The notes: generated from the letters alone by a model not told the origin. A stretch of DNA of 64,000 nucleotides from Clusia tigrina (GCA_920105625.2 OV050033.1:131253821-131317820), one strand, 5' to 3'; positions 1 through 12,900 are shown, numbered from the stretch's first letter. Translations and numbers: made by a program.

Positions 1-3000
1 TTTTGTATGATATTTTTCTTTATTTGATTATTTGGAAATCTGAGTAGTTGTGTTAAGTGAAACTGAAAAGGAAAAATAAACAAAAAGTATAATTAAAATA
101 AAAATCAAAAATATTATTATAAATTATTAAATTCATGCAAGGTAATTTGAGTAAACGTTGTTCAGTTCAATCGACGACTGCCTGCTTCTCTACAAATGGC
201 TGAGATTCAAAGAAAAACAAGAGGGGTCGGTCTGTGATGAAAGCAAACTACGGAGAAATGTTGCCTCCTTTCCACAAACCTGATATGGAGAAACGATGAT
301 ATGGAAAAACGTGATAAGGAAAAACAATTGCCGAAGAATTTTTATATACAGATATATTAGTATATGAGAGTACACTCTCTAGTGTTCTTATATTTCCTGC
401 AAAAATGTGTTATGAAGGCTACTGAGGTTTCAATGTTTCAAGGAAAACTTGGGAAGAAATATCTCCAAATCCTGAGAGTCGCACTAGATTTTCTTCTTCA
501 AAGTGTGAACTGTTTGAAGTCAGATATGATTAGCCCAAAAAGGGATCACAGCCAACATAGACCAATTTAGTGTCTTTCATTTCCATCGTAACCGGAATGA
601 ACACGCATTCATTGGGTCTAATCAACTGGTTCACCACAGTTATGTATTGATTTAAATATTATTAGAGAATGAGAATGGTTTAGGTCGCAGAACCGCCATA
701 GAAGCAAGTCTCCAAGTACTCAAGCAAGATATGCCCATTGTACTATAAGCCTGGAATAAAATGAAGATACCAACAGATTTGTGAAATGGAAGAGAAGGGA
801 AGTTTCACCTTTTCAAAGTGTTTTATGAATCTCAGAAGTCTGTCCAGGCACAAGGAATGTACATTGTCCATTCCCAATGCAGCTGATCCTAATTAACACC
901 TCCACATACTAGCAAAGGCAGGGCAAAAACAAACAAAATCCTCTGTGCAGTTCTGTTCTGCCTGCACTGAAGATTCTTAATGAAGCTTATGGTCAACATA
1001 TGATGGTCCAAAGGATGGTGCCTCATGGTAACCCCAAGAGCTTTGCTTTGTAATTTTAAAAGGGAATCAGCAACTGTCTTGTTCGGAAGCAACCCAGATA
1101 TCATAATGAAGGAATTGAATAAAACCATATCAAAAGTGGCAATGATTGTTCTAAATCTGGATAGAATTGGTATCCAGAAGATTTATACTCCAAAAGACGT
1201 AAATTGTGATCCTTCTTCAGCGATAACTCCAAATTGTGCTTTCAGCTATTGATGGATCTTAAGTCGGCATATGGCACTCATGCTGCAGGTCCCGCATTAT
1301 GCCGAGAGTCAGACACTATCAGAGCAAACCCAACATTTATTTACTCCTCACCCTCAACTGGTGATAAAATGGCAAAAATGCCTTAAGAAACTTGTTGTTT
1401 ACGAACGGAGCACTTCCAACACAGTCACCTTTGCTGTGAATTTTTGAGTACAAAGCTGCAAATTGCTTAATTTGATTACTCTGTACTTAATTCGATTACA
1501 ACGGCCACATTAATAAAAACAAAATTTATTGGTTTGATGTGAAACACGCCATTATTGCGGGAAAACACTCTAAGTGCCTCCTCTTTCCCCGGTAGTGCAA
1601 TGAAGTGAGCCCACTTTGCGCAACAGCAAAAATGACCAACAAATGGATTGGATTTTCAACAAGCAACCAAATAGAAATTTATAGTTTCACTTGCATTACT
1701 TTGCCACCTTCATGTTGAGAAAACCCCGTCCAAAGCAGAATTCAACGCTACAAATAATTAGTTCAAAGCGCAAAACAGAAAATAGAACAGACCTCGCTTT
1801 TAATTGAACCTTTTCTTCTTGCTTTTGTTGTTTTTGTAATGCTTAAAAGTGTCCCTTTGAGTGAACTTTTGGTATTTTTGTTGTAAATTGCGGGGGCGCG
1901 AATGTGGGGGGAGATAAAAAAAAGAAATGGCAAACAAAAAACGCGCACTAGGTGGTGTACCTGTACTCGTGCGGATACAGTCATCAGAGCTCCCCGCACA
2001 ATACTACAAAGACGAGAAATACTAAAATAAAACAAAAAAATAAAAAGAGGCAAAATATCATGCAAAATGTACGCCGCAAAAGAATTTTTTTTCTCTCAAA
2101 AATTATAAGCGCCGTTTATACAAATATCTGCTACTTCATTATCTTCATTTGAATCTAAATTGAACAGCTTCGAAAATTGTGTATTTTCTTCATAGAAATG
2201 TACCAAAAAATTCATATATTTCTTTTGCAAACTACAAACAACGTGTTTCTCCTTTATTGCTCTGCTCTGAACCGAAGCACTCATTTTACTTTTCTTCTGT
2301 CACACAGTGCACAAAAGTGCAGCAACACTACACCAAATATTAATACAATTATTTGTTTATAATTAATAACATAATTACACTATTTATTAGCACTACTCCT
2401 CGTTTGTTCGAATTATCAAACAATTTGATAGCAATTATTCTGCAATTTTTACTCTATTTATTCCTCTTACAATTTAACTCACGCGTGCCAATTGAAAAAT
2501 GCGAAATTTTTCTCACAGCCGACTAAATGGAACTAAAATGAACTGACTGCGAGCGAGCGAACATGAAATTTGCTGCTACTTCGAATATTTTCCTACAAAG
2601 TCGATTCGTACTCATAAACGCGGTGGTGTGAACGGCACGACTATATATATAACTTTTTGACATTTTCATTATGCACGTAGATTTACAGTTTTAGTAGTAG
2701 CGGAAGGTGAGAGTGGTGTGAAATGGTGGCAAGTGGTTAGATTTCTAAAGAGAGGTTGTATACAAAATTGATACTTGAAAAGTTATATGGTAAATATAAA
2801 TAATAAATATAAATAATATAATAATAATGTCCTATGACACCACTGAAATGTAATAAAAATAGAAAGAGCTACGTAACGGAACAATTGAGGGGTAATAATG
2901 AGACACAGTAGCAGAGAATACAGAGAAGCGACATTTAAACGTCAAATTTTTTGACGTTAAAAAATGCTTTGTTTATCATTAGTTGGCAATCTGTATAGGT

Positions 3001-3930
3001 TTGTTTATCATTGGTTTTGAAGAAAATCAACCACACTATTACAGTTTTGCGCATGTTTAAGTGTGCGCAAAACGAGAGGCGTTTCTGTGGTCGCTGACAG
3101 TAGATTTAGATTGAGAATGAGACAAATCATGGACAGTATTTGATCAGTGAGGTCACCACCTGCAGTTAGCGTAGTTGTCTGGATGAGCAGAGTACAATAG
3201 CTGAAGGCCCAGGGTAGATCCCTGGGAGGATTCATAGTTGGTATGCTGTAAAATACATTTACAAGGTACTATTAATAGAAAACCGCTCTAAAAATGTCGT
3301 TCTCTCACGGCCTACAAAAGTGTCAAAATGAATGAACAGTGTTGCTTTTTTTGTAAATTTTTAGGGCTTTGCCCTTTTTTTATTAATAAGTAAAAACTCA
3401 AATGCCCCCTAGTTTCACGACTCTTCGAAAAATAATTGCTACACATAAGAAAAAGAGGATTATAGATGCCACTTTGTTATTTTTATGTATACAGCAATTT
3501 AAATACAAAATGTAATTCCTCAGTTTGAGTGCAGCAATCCACATTAATAACTGTATTACACAGTTCATGAGTATTATTCAAAACTGACGGAACTGCACAC
3601 TATGAGAGTCTTGTTCTTTTAGTCCCTGGACCTTGCTCAATAGTGCACACATTTTCCAATGAAGAAAGCGGCTGCAAACGGTTTTCCAATGTACCATAAA
3701 AAACTGATAGCACTGAATTTGGAAAGAGTAGCAGTTTTGTAGTAGTGGTGGCTTCCGGATTATTTATAACATCACTATTCAAAAAATGTTTTTCACACAC
3801 TTTTGATTTTTCTTGTAACTCAACGCCACAAGCCACGATTCACCGATTTCGCTTTTTTGCGTCTTTAGTTACGCTGAAAAATTTAACTTTTTCATTTCTC
3901 CATGTATTATGGCAAATAACACAACGATAA
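1..3930. other. AT-rich sequence without a recognised gene
   Basis: Both strands were read. The open frames here are short (under 101 codons), low in complexity and overlap antisense frames of similar length. A 75-codon frame at 1025-1252 on the plus strand has fairly mixed composition but matches no family I know. I see no splice-linked exon series, RNA gene or complete transposon. Confidence 0.5.
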
Positions 3931-3939
3931 TGCACCAGT

Positions 3940-5250
3940 CCACTTTGTGGAATTTAGGTATTTTAGAAGATCCTTCGGTTTAATAACCGAGAGGTTAGAT
4001 AGTCCTGCTAGAAAATAGTTTTCCAGGGCTCTATTTCTTGGGGCCGCCAGAGCTGGGCATTTGCAAAGAAAGTGAGTTATTGTTTCCCTCTCGTCAGAGT
4101 CTTTACAACATCTACAATAGGTATTGAACGGTCGATATTTTTTTGGCTGATGTTTCTACGCTCCCTGTCTATAAGATCCTTTGACCTAGCTATTTTGTAG
4201 ACTGGCCAGGTCCCCCGGGATGTACTGCACGTTGTACAGACAGTGCAGGTAGGCGCCCCTCTTGATCGCACCCAGAGAAACATAGACTAGTTCCGCAAAG
4301 GTTAGGTCGAGAGAGGCCCCCCTGCGCGCTAATTCATCAGCCTTCTCATTCCCATCGATATTTCTATGGTCTGGAACCCAGATTATTGTGATGTCAGCAT
4401 GAAGACTTAGCGCTCTAAGTTCATCCCTACTCTGTCTGACCAACCTGGAGTTGATGGTGTTTGACTGTAGAGTCTTTATAGCAACCTGGCTGTCCAGAAA
4501 AATGGCAACCTTGCTTCTATATCCTTCTCTAATGTATTGGGTAATTTGCCGACACGCCTCCCTGAATAAGAGTACTTCTGCCTGAAAAACTGTAGCCTCA
4601 TCTGGTAGGCATGTGCAGTAATTGATGTTAGCGTGTGTTGAAAATGCCCCACCGCCTACCCCCAGATCCATTTTGGACCCGTCTGTATAAATGGGTATAT
4701 CGTATTCCGTTTAAAATTTTCGCCTTGGCCCCTCTTCTCTTGAAGGAAATCTAACCATGAAGTCCTTTTTAAAGTCTAGTTGTGGGACTATGTAGTCTGT
4801 TGTTATTTGTGTTAGTTCCCTCGGCATTGCGAATAGCACCCTACCATGACCATACGGTCGTTCAGACTAGCAATCTGTCGCTTTCAACCTTAGTGCACTA
4901 TTGCAGGCCAAATTTTTGATGTAAATGTCAATGGGAAGACATGTTCGCAGGCACCCAGCAACGCCGGCGTCAGCTGCTCCTTGGACTCTACTGAGTCTCT
5001 GAACAATATAGCCTTTATCTAGCGCTGGCCACCAAACTATTGAGCCGTAAGTGAGTATTGGACACACAATTGCTTCGTATATTCAATGAGTGATATGGGG
5101 ACATAATCCCCATTTTTTCCCGAACATTCTTTTGCATAAATAGGCCTTCCGTAACTCTTTATTGGTTCTCCAATTTAGCTTGGGATCCAATATAACACCT
5201 AAGTATTTGGCCTTCTCTGCAAGTTTTAGCTGTCGTTGTCCATTGAAAGA
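3940..5250 (-). mobile_element. I-clade LINE relic: reverse transcriptase end, RNase H and C-terminal zinc motif
   Basis: Read on the minus strand, 5250-4870 encodes the end of a LINE reverse transcriptase (KYLGVILDPKLNWRTNK, then PILTYGSIVWWPALDKGY). The frame 4671-4186 is an RNase H domain: it starts near MDLGVGGGAF, has FQAEVLLF, FLDSQVAIK and ends with WVPDHRNIDGNEKADELARR. A further frame near 4120-3960 carries a C-terminal zinc-type motif (CCKDSDERETITHFLCKC). This order fits I-clade LINEs. The frames are shifted against each other and the 5' part is missing, so this is a dead copy. Confidence 0.85.
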
Positions 5251-5259
5251 TGGATGACC

Positions 5260-5860
5260 TCATTCAATTAAGAAAATGAATCCTATGATCATTCAATAAA
5301 TTCGGATGATCAATTCAATCAAAGATTCATATAATTTAAATTCAATTCTAACACAAGTATAAACAAGTCATAAATAATTGGCACTTGCATTCGGGAAAAG
5401 GACCTTACGACCACACATAAGTTTGTTAAAAACGCTTTGTTCTTCCTTAACCACTATTTTCAAAGTGATTTTCAACAATCACTTATACTGAGTTTCTATT
5501 ATTATAAAAAAGACAGTAAGTAAATGAACAAAAAAAATTCCATAAACACATAACTTTATTTAACAAAATTTACTATTTTATTTAAATCACAGCACAGAAA
5601 CTAACGAAGTTACAAGAAAATTCCGTTCTCTCATGCAGTACGTCTGTCTCATAAGTATGGGAGCAAAGGAAAATCACTCTTCTTGATTGTGTTTGGCCTT
5701 TGTTAACTTTGTTGTTTGTAGCTTGTTCAGTATATATCTTTAAATTGAAAAGTTATTTGCAAGTGTTATGTCAATGATTAAGAAGTAAGGTGAATTATTT
5801 TTTTGGGTTTTCAAAAGCGATCAGCTTTTTTGTCGTCTTGAAAATTCAACTGAATTGGTG
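5260..5860. other. AT-rich intergenic stretch
   Basis: The sequence is AT-rich and has no open frame or repeat that I can assign. It separates the LINE relic from a palindromic element. It may include the left part of that element, since 'aggtgaatt' near 5789 resembles a repeat at 39050. Confidence 0.4.
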
Positions 5861-5861
5861 T

Positions 5862-5934
5862 CACCTTATTAGTTCTCCCTGATTTGCGCGATTTGTTTGC
5901 ACAAACAACAAATCAAGGGAACACTAATAAGGTG
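5862..5934. repeat. Palindromic (MITE-like) element with 25 bp arms
   Basis: Arms 5862-5886 and 5909-5934 are near-perfect inverted copies (CACCTTATTAGT...CCCT-GATTTG) around a 22 nt loop. Related ends, without the whole hairpin, occur near 6065 (CACCTTATAAGTGCGCCC), 39068 (ACCTTATTAGGTGATCGCAAGG), 39225 (GCCTTATTATGATCCC) and 43628 (CACCTAATTATAGCGC). This suggests a dispersed non-autonomous DNA element. No transposase is linked to it here. Confidence 0.6.
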
Positions 5935-6319
5935 GTCGCAAGGCTACAATAAACGTTCATTAATTGGATTGTCAGTTGAATTGTCAATTAGATGAAAACC
6001 ACTAAATACACCAAAAAAAATTTACGAAAGTAAAAAAGGAAGAGGAGTATTATTCCATTGCTACCACCTTATAAGTGCGCCCTGAACAAATCCACATTTA
6101 TGTGGACAGACCTACGGCAGGCCCTATTGTCATCAACGGCATTAGAAGCACTGCAGTGATTTTTAAACTGTTTGCCTCCAAAAATTAAAGTAAACAAAAA
6201 ATAACCCCCATTTGAGCGCTCGCCTCCACTTAAATAAATTATATCTATATTTAGCTCAACAATAAATCTTACATAATATTATAACGAAAAAGGACTCCCT
6301 AAAGTTCATTATCACATTT

Positions 6320-8171
6320 CTAATACACACGTGGTAGTAGGCCAAAATTCACGCCATTCTTGGAGCGCAAAACAATTTTGATTGTTGGCTGCACAGGTTC
6401 TCCCAGCGCCAGCAGCTCGTAGTGGCGCATAATTTTCACGACGATTGTCTTCAATTCGAATAAGGCAAAGCGCTGACCAATACAATTACGTGGTCCAGCA
6501 CTAAATGGTATATTGCTGAATGAATTTGGCAGACGCTGGTCCACAGCTAAATGCCGTTCAGGCTGAAATTCGGAGGCATTTTTGAAAATAGATTCATCCC
6601 GTAAGATCTCCCACAAAAGTATGATAACATTAGTACCGGCAGGTAAACTAACATCAACTGTAATTATAAATATTTGCTCCAACAACGACTTCATAACTTC
6701 TAACGTTTAATCGCCGGTATGGGTGGATACAAACGCAGCGATTCCTTTACAATGCAATTTAAGTAGACCAATTGCAGTAGATCTCGATAAATGATGGGCC
6801 GTTCCAGATCATCACCGAAATGGTCCCGTATCTCTTCGTACAATTTCTGCTGGCAGGCGGCATTTCGGGACAGCAAATACAAACAGAAGGAGATGGCTGT
6901 GGTGGTGGTATCGTGACCCTCGAACATAAACGTGTTCACTTCATCTCGTATCTGCGTGTCGGTTAAAGGCTCCCCATCAATGGTGGCCTGCAGTAGGACA
7001 TCCAGCAGAGCTTTGCACTCCTTGATGCCCATATCTAAACGATTTTTGTAGAAAGGGAATAAGGAAATCATGTTTTTAGTGGTGCAGAGCTCACCTTGCT
7101 CTTCGCTTGCTAGGGGATGGTCTTTAACATTCTCTCGTAGTAGAGCACGGCGCTGTTCGATAATTTTTTCCGTAAAATTGTGCATTGTTGCAATGCCCTC
7201 CAGTTGCTTTTGGTATAATTCTGGCTTCAGTAGTCGAAATATCCAAGGAAATCCTAAATAAGGACGAACAAAACGCATGCTGACTATGGATGTTACACTG
7301 AAAGATATCAGTTTTGTTAGTAAGACTGGCGTACACTCAACTAAAAAAGGACTTAATACAAGTATTAATTTAATAAAATTTTTAGAATCTTACTCCTTTA
7401 CAGCCTGCACGAAGTCCGACTTGGAATTGTGCTGCGCATTAACCCGCACTCCCATGGCAGTCTCTGCAAATGTGTGACTTCATTCAAGAAATTCACCTTG
7501 ATTTTCCATTGCTGCAACTCACCTGCAATGATGTCCAATGTAGCCAAGCCTACATATGGGTAAATGTCCAGCGCAGTTTTACCATTGGCAAACGGCCTCA
7601 GTTTCTCCACTAATATGGCACTCTGTTGATCGAACACCTTCACAAAGGCCTCCAGAATTTTGAAATGAAAAGTGGGCGTTATAATTTTACGCATTGCCTG
7701 CCATTTCCAATCATAACTCAAAAGCAGACCTTCACCCAGCCAGGATCTCAGCAGGCCATATATAACATTTTTCCTTATATGTGTCTGACTGCTTAGGAGG
7801 ACCTCCACATAGCGTAGATCTGCGGTGACCAGCACCAGAACACCAAATACGCGAGCCTGGAAACTTTTACCGAAGCGCTGGACGTATTCGTGAAATTTCA
7901 AGTGGAGATCTGTGGGGAGAAGATGAGTTGGTTATACTCCACTCAACCTCCTTGATTGATCAGTTCGATATATTTTCGATAGCCTGATTCAAACTGGTTT
8001 AATGCACTTACTGTCAGGTTTGAAGGAGTACAGAGCAATCATACTTCCCACCAGCGGTATGCGAGATATGATCGGAATATTTGGTAGCTCTGGTAAGCTG
8101 CTGCCCCTCGATGCAACCCATTTGACAATAATTATAATAAACAAGCCAAGCAGCGCCGATTCCCAGAACAT
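6320..8171 (-). CDS. Cytochrome P450, CYP4 family (gene 1 of array); possibly decaying
   Basis: ER-anchored heme monooxygenase. Exons read downward: 8171-8012, 7909-7523, 7463-7394, 7297-7095, 7034-6705, 6657-6320; about 495 residues. The ATG (MFWESALLGLF) opens a hydrophobic anchor. Visible: C-helix WQAMRK, ETAMGV, signature [13 protein letters not shown] (Asn replaces Asp; heme-linking Glu about residue 312), ESLRLYPP (ExxR), and [14 protein letters not shown] with Cys about 442. The PERF motif reads PERH. Oddity: the last junction is damaged. Reading on from YPPIPAIKR meets TAG at once. The frame is kept only if the 47 nt stretch 6704-6658 (GTTAGA...ACAG) is spliced, which drops about 11 residues usual after the IGR motif. 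Either a shortened P450 or a young pseudogene. Family certain, function unsure. Confidence 0.72.
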
Positions 8172-8639
8172 TTTCAAAACACCTCTTCGTCCGCTGAATA
8201 ACACGCTTCACTGAATCTTCGTCGCTCGGTTTTAACGAATTGTGGAATTAAACTTCAAAAGTTCAACGTTACCATTTGTTGACCGCTCGACCAGTACTGC
8301 AAACGCGTAATCGAAAACAACATTTTATTTGCATGCTTCAAAGGATTTGCACTAGTTTAATCGTCATTAAATAATTACAACCATTGACATGAGATAACAC
8401 GGCCATTTAATTGATAGAACTACACAACACAAAGCGTTATAATTTATATGTGAGTGTATTATTGCGCTAAAATAAGTTATTTACTCGACATCTTTGCTGA
8501 TAAAAATTCACAATAACAAAGACTTTGGTAGTTTATTGAATACGCTAGTAATCAATTAAGATGGGTACAAAGATCGCAATTTAGCAAAGGAAGAAAAAGC
8601 AACCTGCCTCACAGAACCATCTGCTGATTAGACTAATAA

Positions 8640-9950
8640 TTGGGGCAATGGGACAAGCCCAGAGAGGGTACTACATTAGGCACACCTCCATTAAGCATCA
8701 AAACAGAGGCTCTGAGACTAACTAACTCCTTTGAATCCAAAAGCGCGGACTTAACGAGTCACATGAACATACTCAAAATGCTCGAAAATGACCCAAACCT
8801 CAGAGTCCCCGACAAAATTCCCCCACTGAGGAATTCTCAAATACACACCAAGTATGTATCTCAGATAGAGCATCTTCGAGAACGCATAAATTCCTTCCCA
8901 AACCACGCTCACAAGTATGGTACACGTATGTCTGGAAGACGGAAATGTAGGGACTGGCATTTATGGCCCTAGTTTCAAATAACACATCTCCCTGAGAAGA
9001 CTTGCAGCTATCTTCGAGGCTCAAACCTATGCCATCGAGGCATGCACAAGGGAAAGCTTAAGCAGGAATATCTCTGGTGCATATATATACATACTATCGG
9101 CGTCCTTAAAGGGATTATCTTTATTATCACATCACTACTAGGCAAGCATTGCCGATACCTTCTAAATGAACTGGGGCATCATAATACATTTGAATTATTT
9201 GCATTGGATTCCAAGACTATCCCATAAAGGACACGTAGGCAACGAACAAGCTGACCATTTAGCAACAAAAGGAGCAATGAGCTCTCTAATATGCCCTGAA
9301 CCATTCCGTTGACTACTTAAAGAACACATCCAAGAATTGTTGAGGAACTGGGTAGATCGAAAATTTACCGGACAATAGACTAATAACGTGGAATACCGTC
9401 GGCCAAAAGATTTTTCGTCCCAGGCGTAGAAGTATCTAAAAAGTTATTCTTGCTAAACAGGAAGGATCTCCGAATCTGAATCAGCAGATCGATCTCCGAG
9501 TCATTGACTGGAGAGTTAGCATAAAACCGGAAATCAGTGCATCAATGGTGGAGTAGTTAACTGTAGAGCTGGTCGATAGTGCAGTGGACATCCGATCGAT
9601 AGTCCTAATGTTATGCTTCGTTTAGTGTGTTCCAAGCCAGTGAAAATTTTAAATAACAAAATTTTTCTTTATTTAAAAGAAAAAAAATCATTTTTCTTAA
9701 AATAATAATTGTTTTTCTATAATACTCTGATCTGGTAGTATTTTTATTTATCGGGTCTCTTCCACAGAATCCCAATAACGAAGTTTCTTATACTTGTTAT
9801 AAATAAACTCTGCACTCTTCTCCTCTAACTAAAAACGCCTCCCTATTATTTGATATATTGACTAAATGGGCACTCATGTGGTGTCGCTAAGGACCTAACA
9901 GGCCTATGCGTGGCCTATTCGGTCAGCTAGCCTAACCTAACTTTCTCCTT
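8640..9950 (+). mobile_element. LINE relic: RNase H fragments and 3' tail
   Basis: Frames near 8990-9300 keep pieces of an RNase H domain (AAIFEAQTYAIEAC, then GHVGNEQADHLATKGA), separated by frameshifts. The tail at 9860-9950 (CTAAGGACCTAACAGGCCTATGCGTGG... ending CCTAACCTAAC) recurs at 38990 and, diverged, at 33960, 36700 (minus) and 28950 (minus). That marks one LINE family. Confidence 0.7.
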
Positions 9951-10525
9951 GGGATGTGTGAAAAGGAGCCCAAAATGCTGAAGTTCTTGGATACTTACGA
10001 ATATATATATACCCACTCATAACTACGCCACTGTTAATGAAAATGTATTAAAAATGTTAACGAATCATTAACTTCTGTGTTCAAGGCCACTGCAAATTGC
10101 GGGTCGTATGAGTGACACACAACTCTTAATTTAATTGGAAACACGAACACTCAAAATAATTGTAGGCCAATTAAGTTGACAATAAACTGCAGCTGGATTT
10201 TGGCTGCGTTGAGTAGCAAATATTCTGAAATATTTAGTTAGGGAAATTATGAAAAATCTCATCGACGAGTTTTGACTATTTATTAAAAATATATTCTCAA
10301 AAATGTGTGTTTACTTAATTTAAAGTTTAATGATTTATATAATAGCATAAATGCAGAAATTAAGACAATTTATATTAACAGTTTGTGCAAAGTGATGAAT
10401 GCACCTTGAATGATATAAAATATGACAAGAGTGATAAAGAGGGGACCGACTAATTATAAGTCTCAGCTGATGGACTAAGTACACGTCAAGGGAAAGTAGA
10501 GTCAAACTTACTATGGAAATCAGGC
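9950..10525. other. AT-rich spacer
   Basis: I see no gene or recognisable element here. There is a short TA run near 10000. Confidence 0.4.
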
Positions 10526-10529
10526 TCAG

Positions 10530-10790
10530 TAAATGGAAGGTAAAGTGAGCCTACTTGACACTAATTCATATTTTTCGTCTTTAAAGTGAATATATAACTG
10601 GCCCCATAAATGGAAGGTCCAGCGAGCCTCCTTCACATTGATTTCACATTTTGTTTCTTTCTAGTGAAGAAGATATAAGACACAAATATGCCACCGTAAT
10701 GAAACTATACCCCGTTAGTTAAAATATATCACCGTAGCGAAAATATACCACAGTAGTGATAATATAGCACCATAGTAAAGATCTTCAAAT
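10530..10790. repeat. Imperfect tandem repeats (about 75 bp x2, then about 20 bp x4)
   Basis: Two diverged units start with TAAATGGAAGGT at about 10532 and 10607, each followed by GAGCCT and an AGTGAA end. A run of short units follows (ACCGTAGCGAAAATATACC and variants, 10690-10780). Confidence 0.65.
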
Positions 10791-12055
10791 CAATGCCTTA
10801 AGACACTCAAAATTCACGAACACCATCTGGTCTTCGATTTAAAAATCATTCATTTTGCAGGAATATATATATAGCCATCACTTTCCACTAGATGAGCACG
10901 ACTTTCATTTTTCTCCTTCACGATTTACATAAAAGTTCTTAAGTCAAATACCAATTGACAGCTATCTTAAAATACATGTATTTCCATGAAGGACGACTCA
11001 ATCAGAACTTCTCCGTCAGCGCAATGGACAAAAGATGGGCAACTCTTAACTTTTGATATTGAACAGTTTTTTGCATCCTTTGCCAAAGTATTCACTGGCT
11101 CAGCCTTCACCATCAACACCGTCGCAGTCAGTTAAAAAAATTTTATGTTGCGTACTGACTTTGTCTTCAGGTGCATCCACGCCAAAGCGCCACCTAGCGT
11201 TCTGCGGTTAGAATCACTGGTAGCACTTATTTTGTTATTTCATTCACAACAAAGAACGTCATAAAACCATATTTAGATGCAGAGTGATCAAATGCCCTCT
11301 CATTCGAGTTTATTTAAAAGTGTACTTACATGTTTATTTTTTATACTTATATTTTAATTTTTGTGGATACACCTATACAAATATTTGATGGGCTATTATC
11401 CAATTAACGGCTAATATAAGTAAGGTTGATAGATCCACACCAAAGCTAACCTTAATATCACAGTTGTTGAATTGTTTAACTTGAATTTGTTTTACTTCAA
11501 CCCAAAATTGATAACCAGATAAATTTGTACAATAAAAACTTCAGGCTAATATATTGAAAAAAATATATATATATATATATTGGAAAATCAGTAGCAAAGT
11601 GCTCTAGAATACATGTTTTTCATTTTCGGGCAAGTGTACAAATGATTTTTTTTTATTTTTTTATTTAAGTTATGTATAAAAATTGTATAGCCTTTTAATC
11701 GTTACTTTCAGCGAGTACCAATCATATGTCGAAGGAAAACAGTACCATAACGTGGGAGCTATTCAAGCTTATCTCTTACGTAATGCATCTGTCAAATGTA
11801 GTATATTCGCTATAGGGCACACTTATTAGACAGCTTGTACCATGGTTTTATATATTCACACCATCACAGATGACTACTAAGGACACTAACGCCGGATTTC
11901 CCACTCCGGATCACTCTTCTTCTTGATCGCAGGTTTTTTGTTATTGTTTTTCATTTTGTTACTATCCACCCGAGTACTCGTTAAATGATAGTTGAGAATA
12001 CGCATGATCTCTGCATTTGGGTCCACCAATTTCACAGTTTACTTAGGAATTTCAA
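10790..12055. other. Spacer without recognised genes
   Basis: AT-rich sequence with a TA microsatellite at about 11563-11580. No supported coding region or RNA gene was seen on either strand. Confidence 0.4.
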
Positions 12056-12057
12056 CA

Positions 12058-12290
12058 TTGCTTTATTTATTTATTTATTATTATATCTTACACCATAATT
12101 AAATTATTACTGTAAGGTTGGGAAACAAGTACCAGCTACTGAGGCTTTCGTCTCGAAGAGATACAACATTTTTAGAAAGACGCTTTTTTGAGACGAAGTC
12201 CGGCAGGATTTGAACCTGCGACCGGCTTAGTGTGAGTCTAGCATACTTACCACTAGACCACAAAGGGCGGCTAATCTTTTTTTTTTCTAG
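12058..12290 (-). mobile_element. tRNA-derived SINE candidate
   Basis: Read on the minus strand, the head looks like a tRNA. An A box TGGTCTAGTGG lies at 12260-12250 and a B box GGTTCAAATCC at 12216-12206, 33 nt apart, the latter inside a perfect 5 bp T-arm (GCAGG/CCTGC). An anticodon-like loop CTCACAC would give CAC (Val). The acceptor and anticodon stems do not pair properly, so it is not a functional tRNA. A short unrelated body and an (AAATA)n-type tail at 12085-12060 follow. tRNA head, body and simple A-rich tail is the SINE layout. The tail and part of the body recur at 63745-63855. Confidence 0.65.
12206..12260 (-). promoter_or_regulatory. RNA polymerase III internal promoter (A and B boxes)
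   Basis: The boxes TGGTCTAGTGG and GGTTCAAATCC both fit the tRNA-type consensus with normal spacing. They may drive transcription of the SINE candidate, but activity cannot be judged from sequence. Confidence 0.6.
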
Positions 12291-12574
12291 TAATTTCTCT
12301 ATTTCCTTATATTCATGAAGGAATTTGGATAAATTGATATATTTTATATTCCCAGACATGAGCTGAAGTACCAGGGTCTTATCTCAAAAGCAAACTTCTT
12401 TAGTACTATAATATACGGCAAACTGAACGACAAGGACAACATTATCGGCTAATAGACAAACTGAAACAGAAACTTTTGTATGGTATAATGCGAATGAGGA
12501 TTATTTGGAGGTTAATCAAACAGTAACTATTTAATGATCGAAATGTTCTCTATACATTATTACTCTTTATATTA

Positions 12575-12900
12575 AGTAGGTAGGTTTAGCGGTCACCAAA
12601 AAGGCACACTTAGGCCATAATTGATCCTTTGTGATGTCGCATGCGACACAAGTCGCAATCCCTTTCAAAAGTCCAGCCGTTTGGACCTTTTTATGAAGCA
12701 GTTGATAAAGCATATTTTCTTATTTGGAATATCCCCCAAAGAGTTCAGAATATAGTCACCCAGGGAAGTGCGCATCCTTCTGGACATGTACAATGCAGGT
12801 GTTCAATGGACTATTGAACTCCTCGTTCATGCAACTCCTGCAGATTTGAGCATTGAGTACTCAGGGTCTAGTGTGACTTATGACGGATCCTATACTTTAT
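12575..12900 (-). mobile_element. LINE 3' tail fragment (family B)
   Basis: The block GCACACTTAGGCC...CACAAG...CCCTTTCAAAAGTCCA..TTTGGA is shared with 59525-59700 (same orientation) and 39700-39870 (opposite). At 59.5-60.7 kb it lies downstream of RNase H and a C-terminal LINE domain, so it is a LINE 3' end. No coding remnant is clear here. Confidence 0.6.

Noticed and set aside
1025..1252. 75-codon plus-strand frame
   Set aside because: Mixed composition, but no family resemblance, an overlapping antisense frame of the same size, and no splice context.
12195..12275. Functional tRNA-Val(CAC) gene
   Set aside because: The T-arm and both promoter boxes are good, but the acceptor and anticodon stems do not pair, so a SINE head or tRNA pseudogene is more likely.
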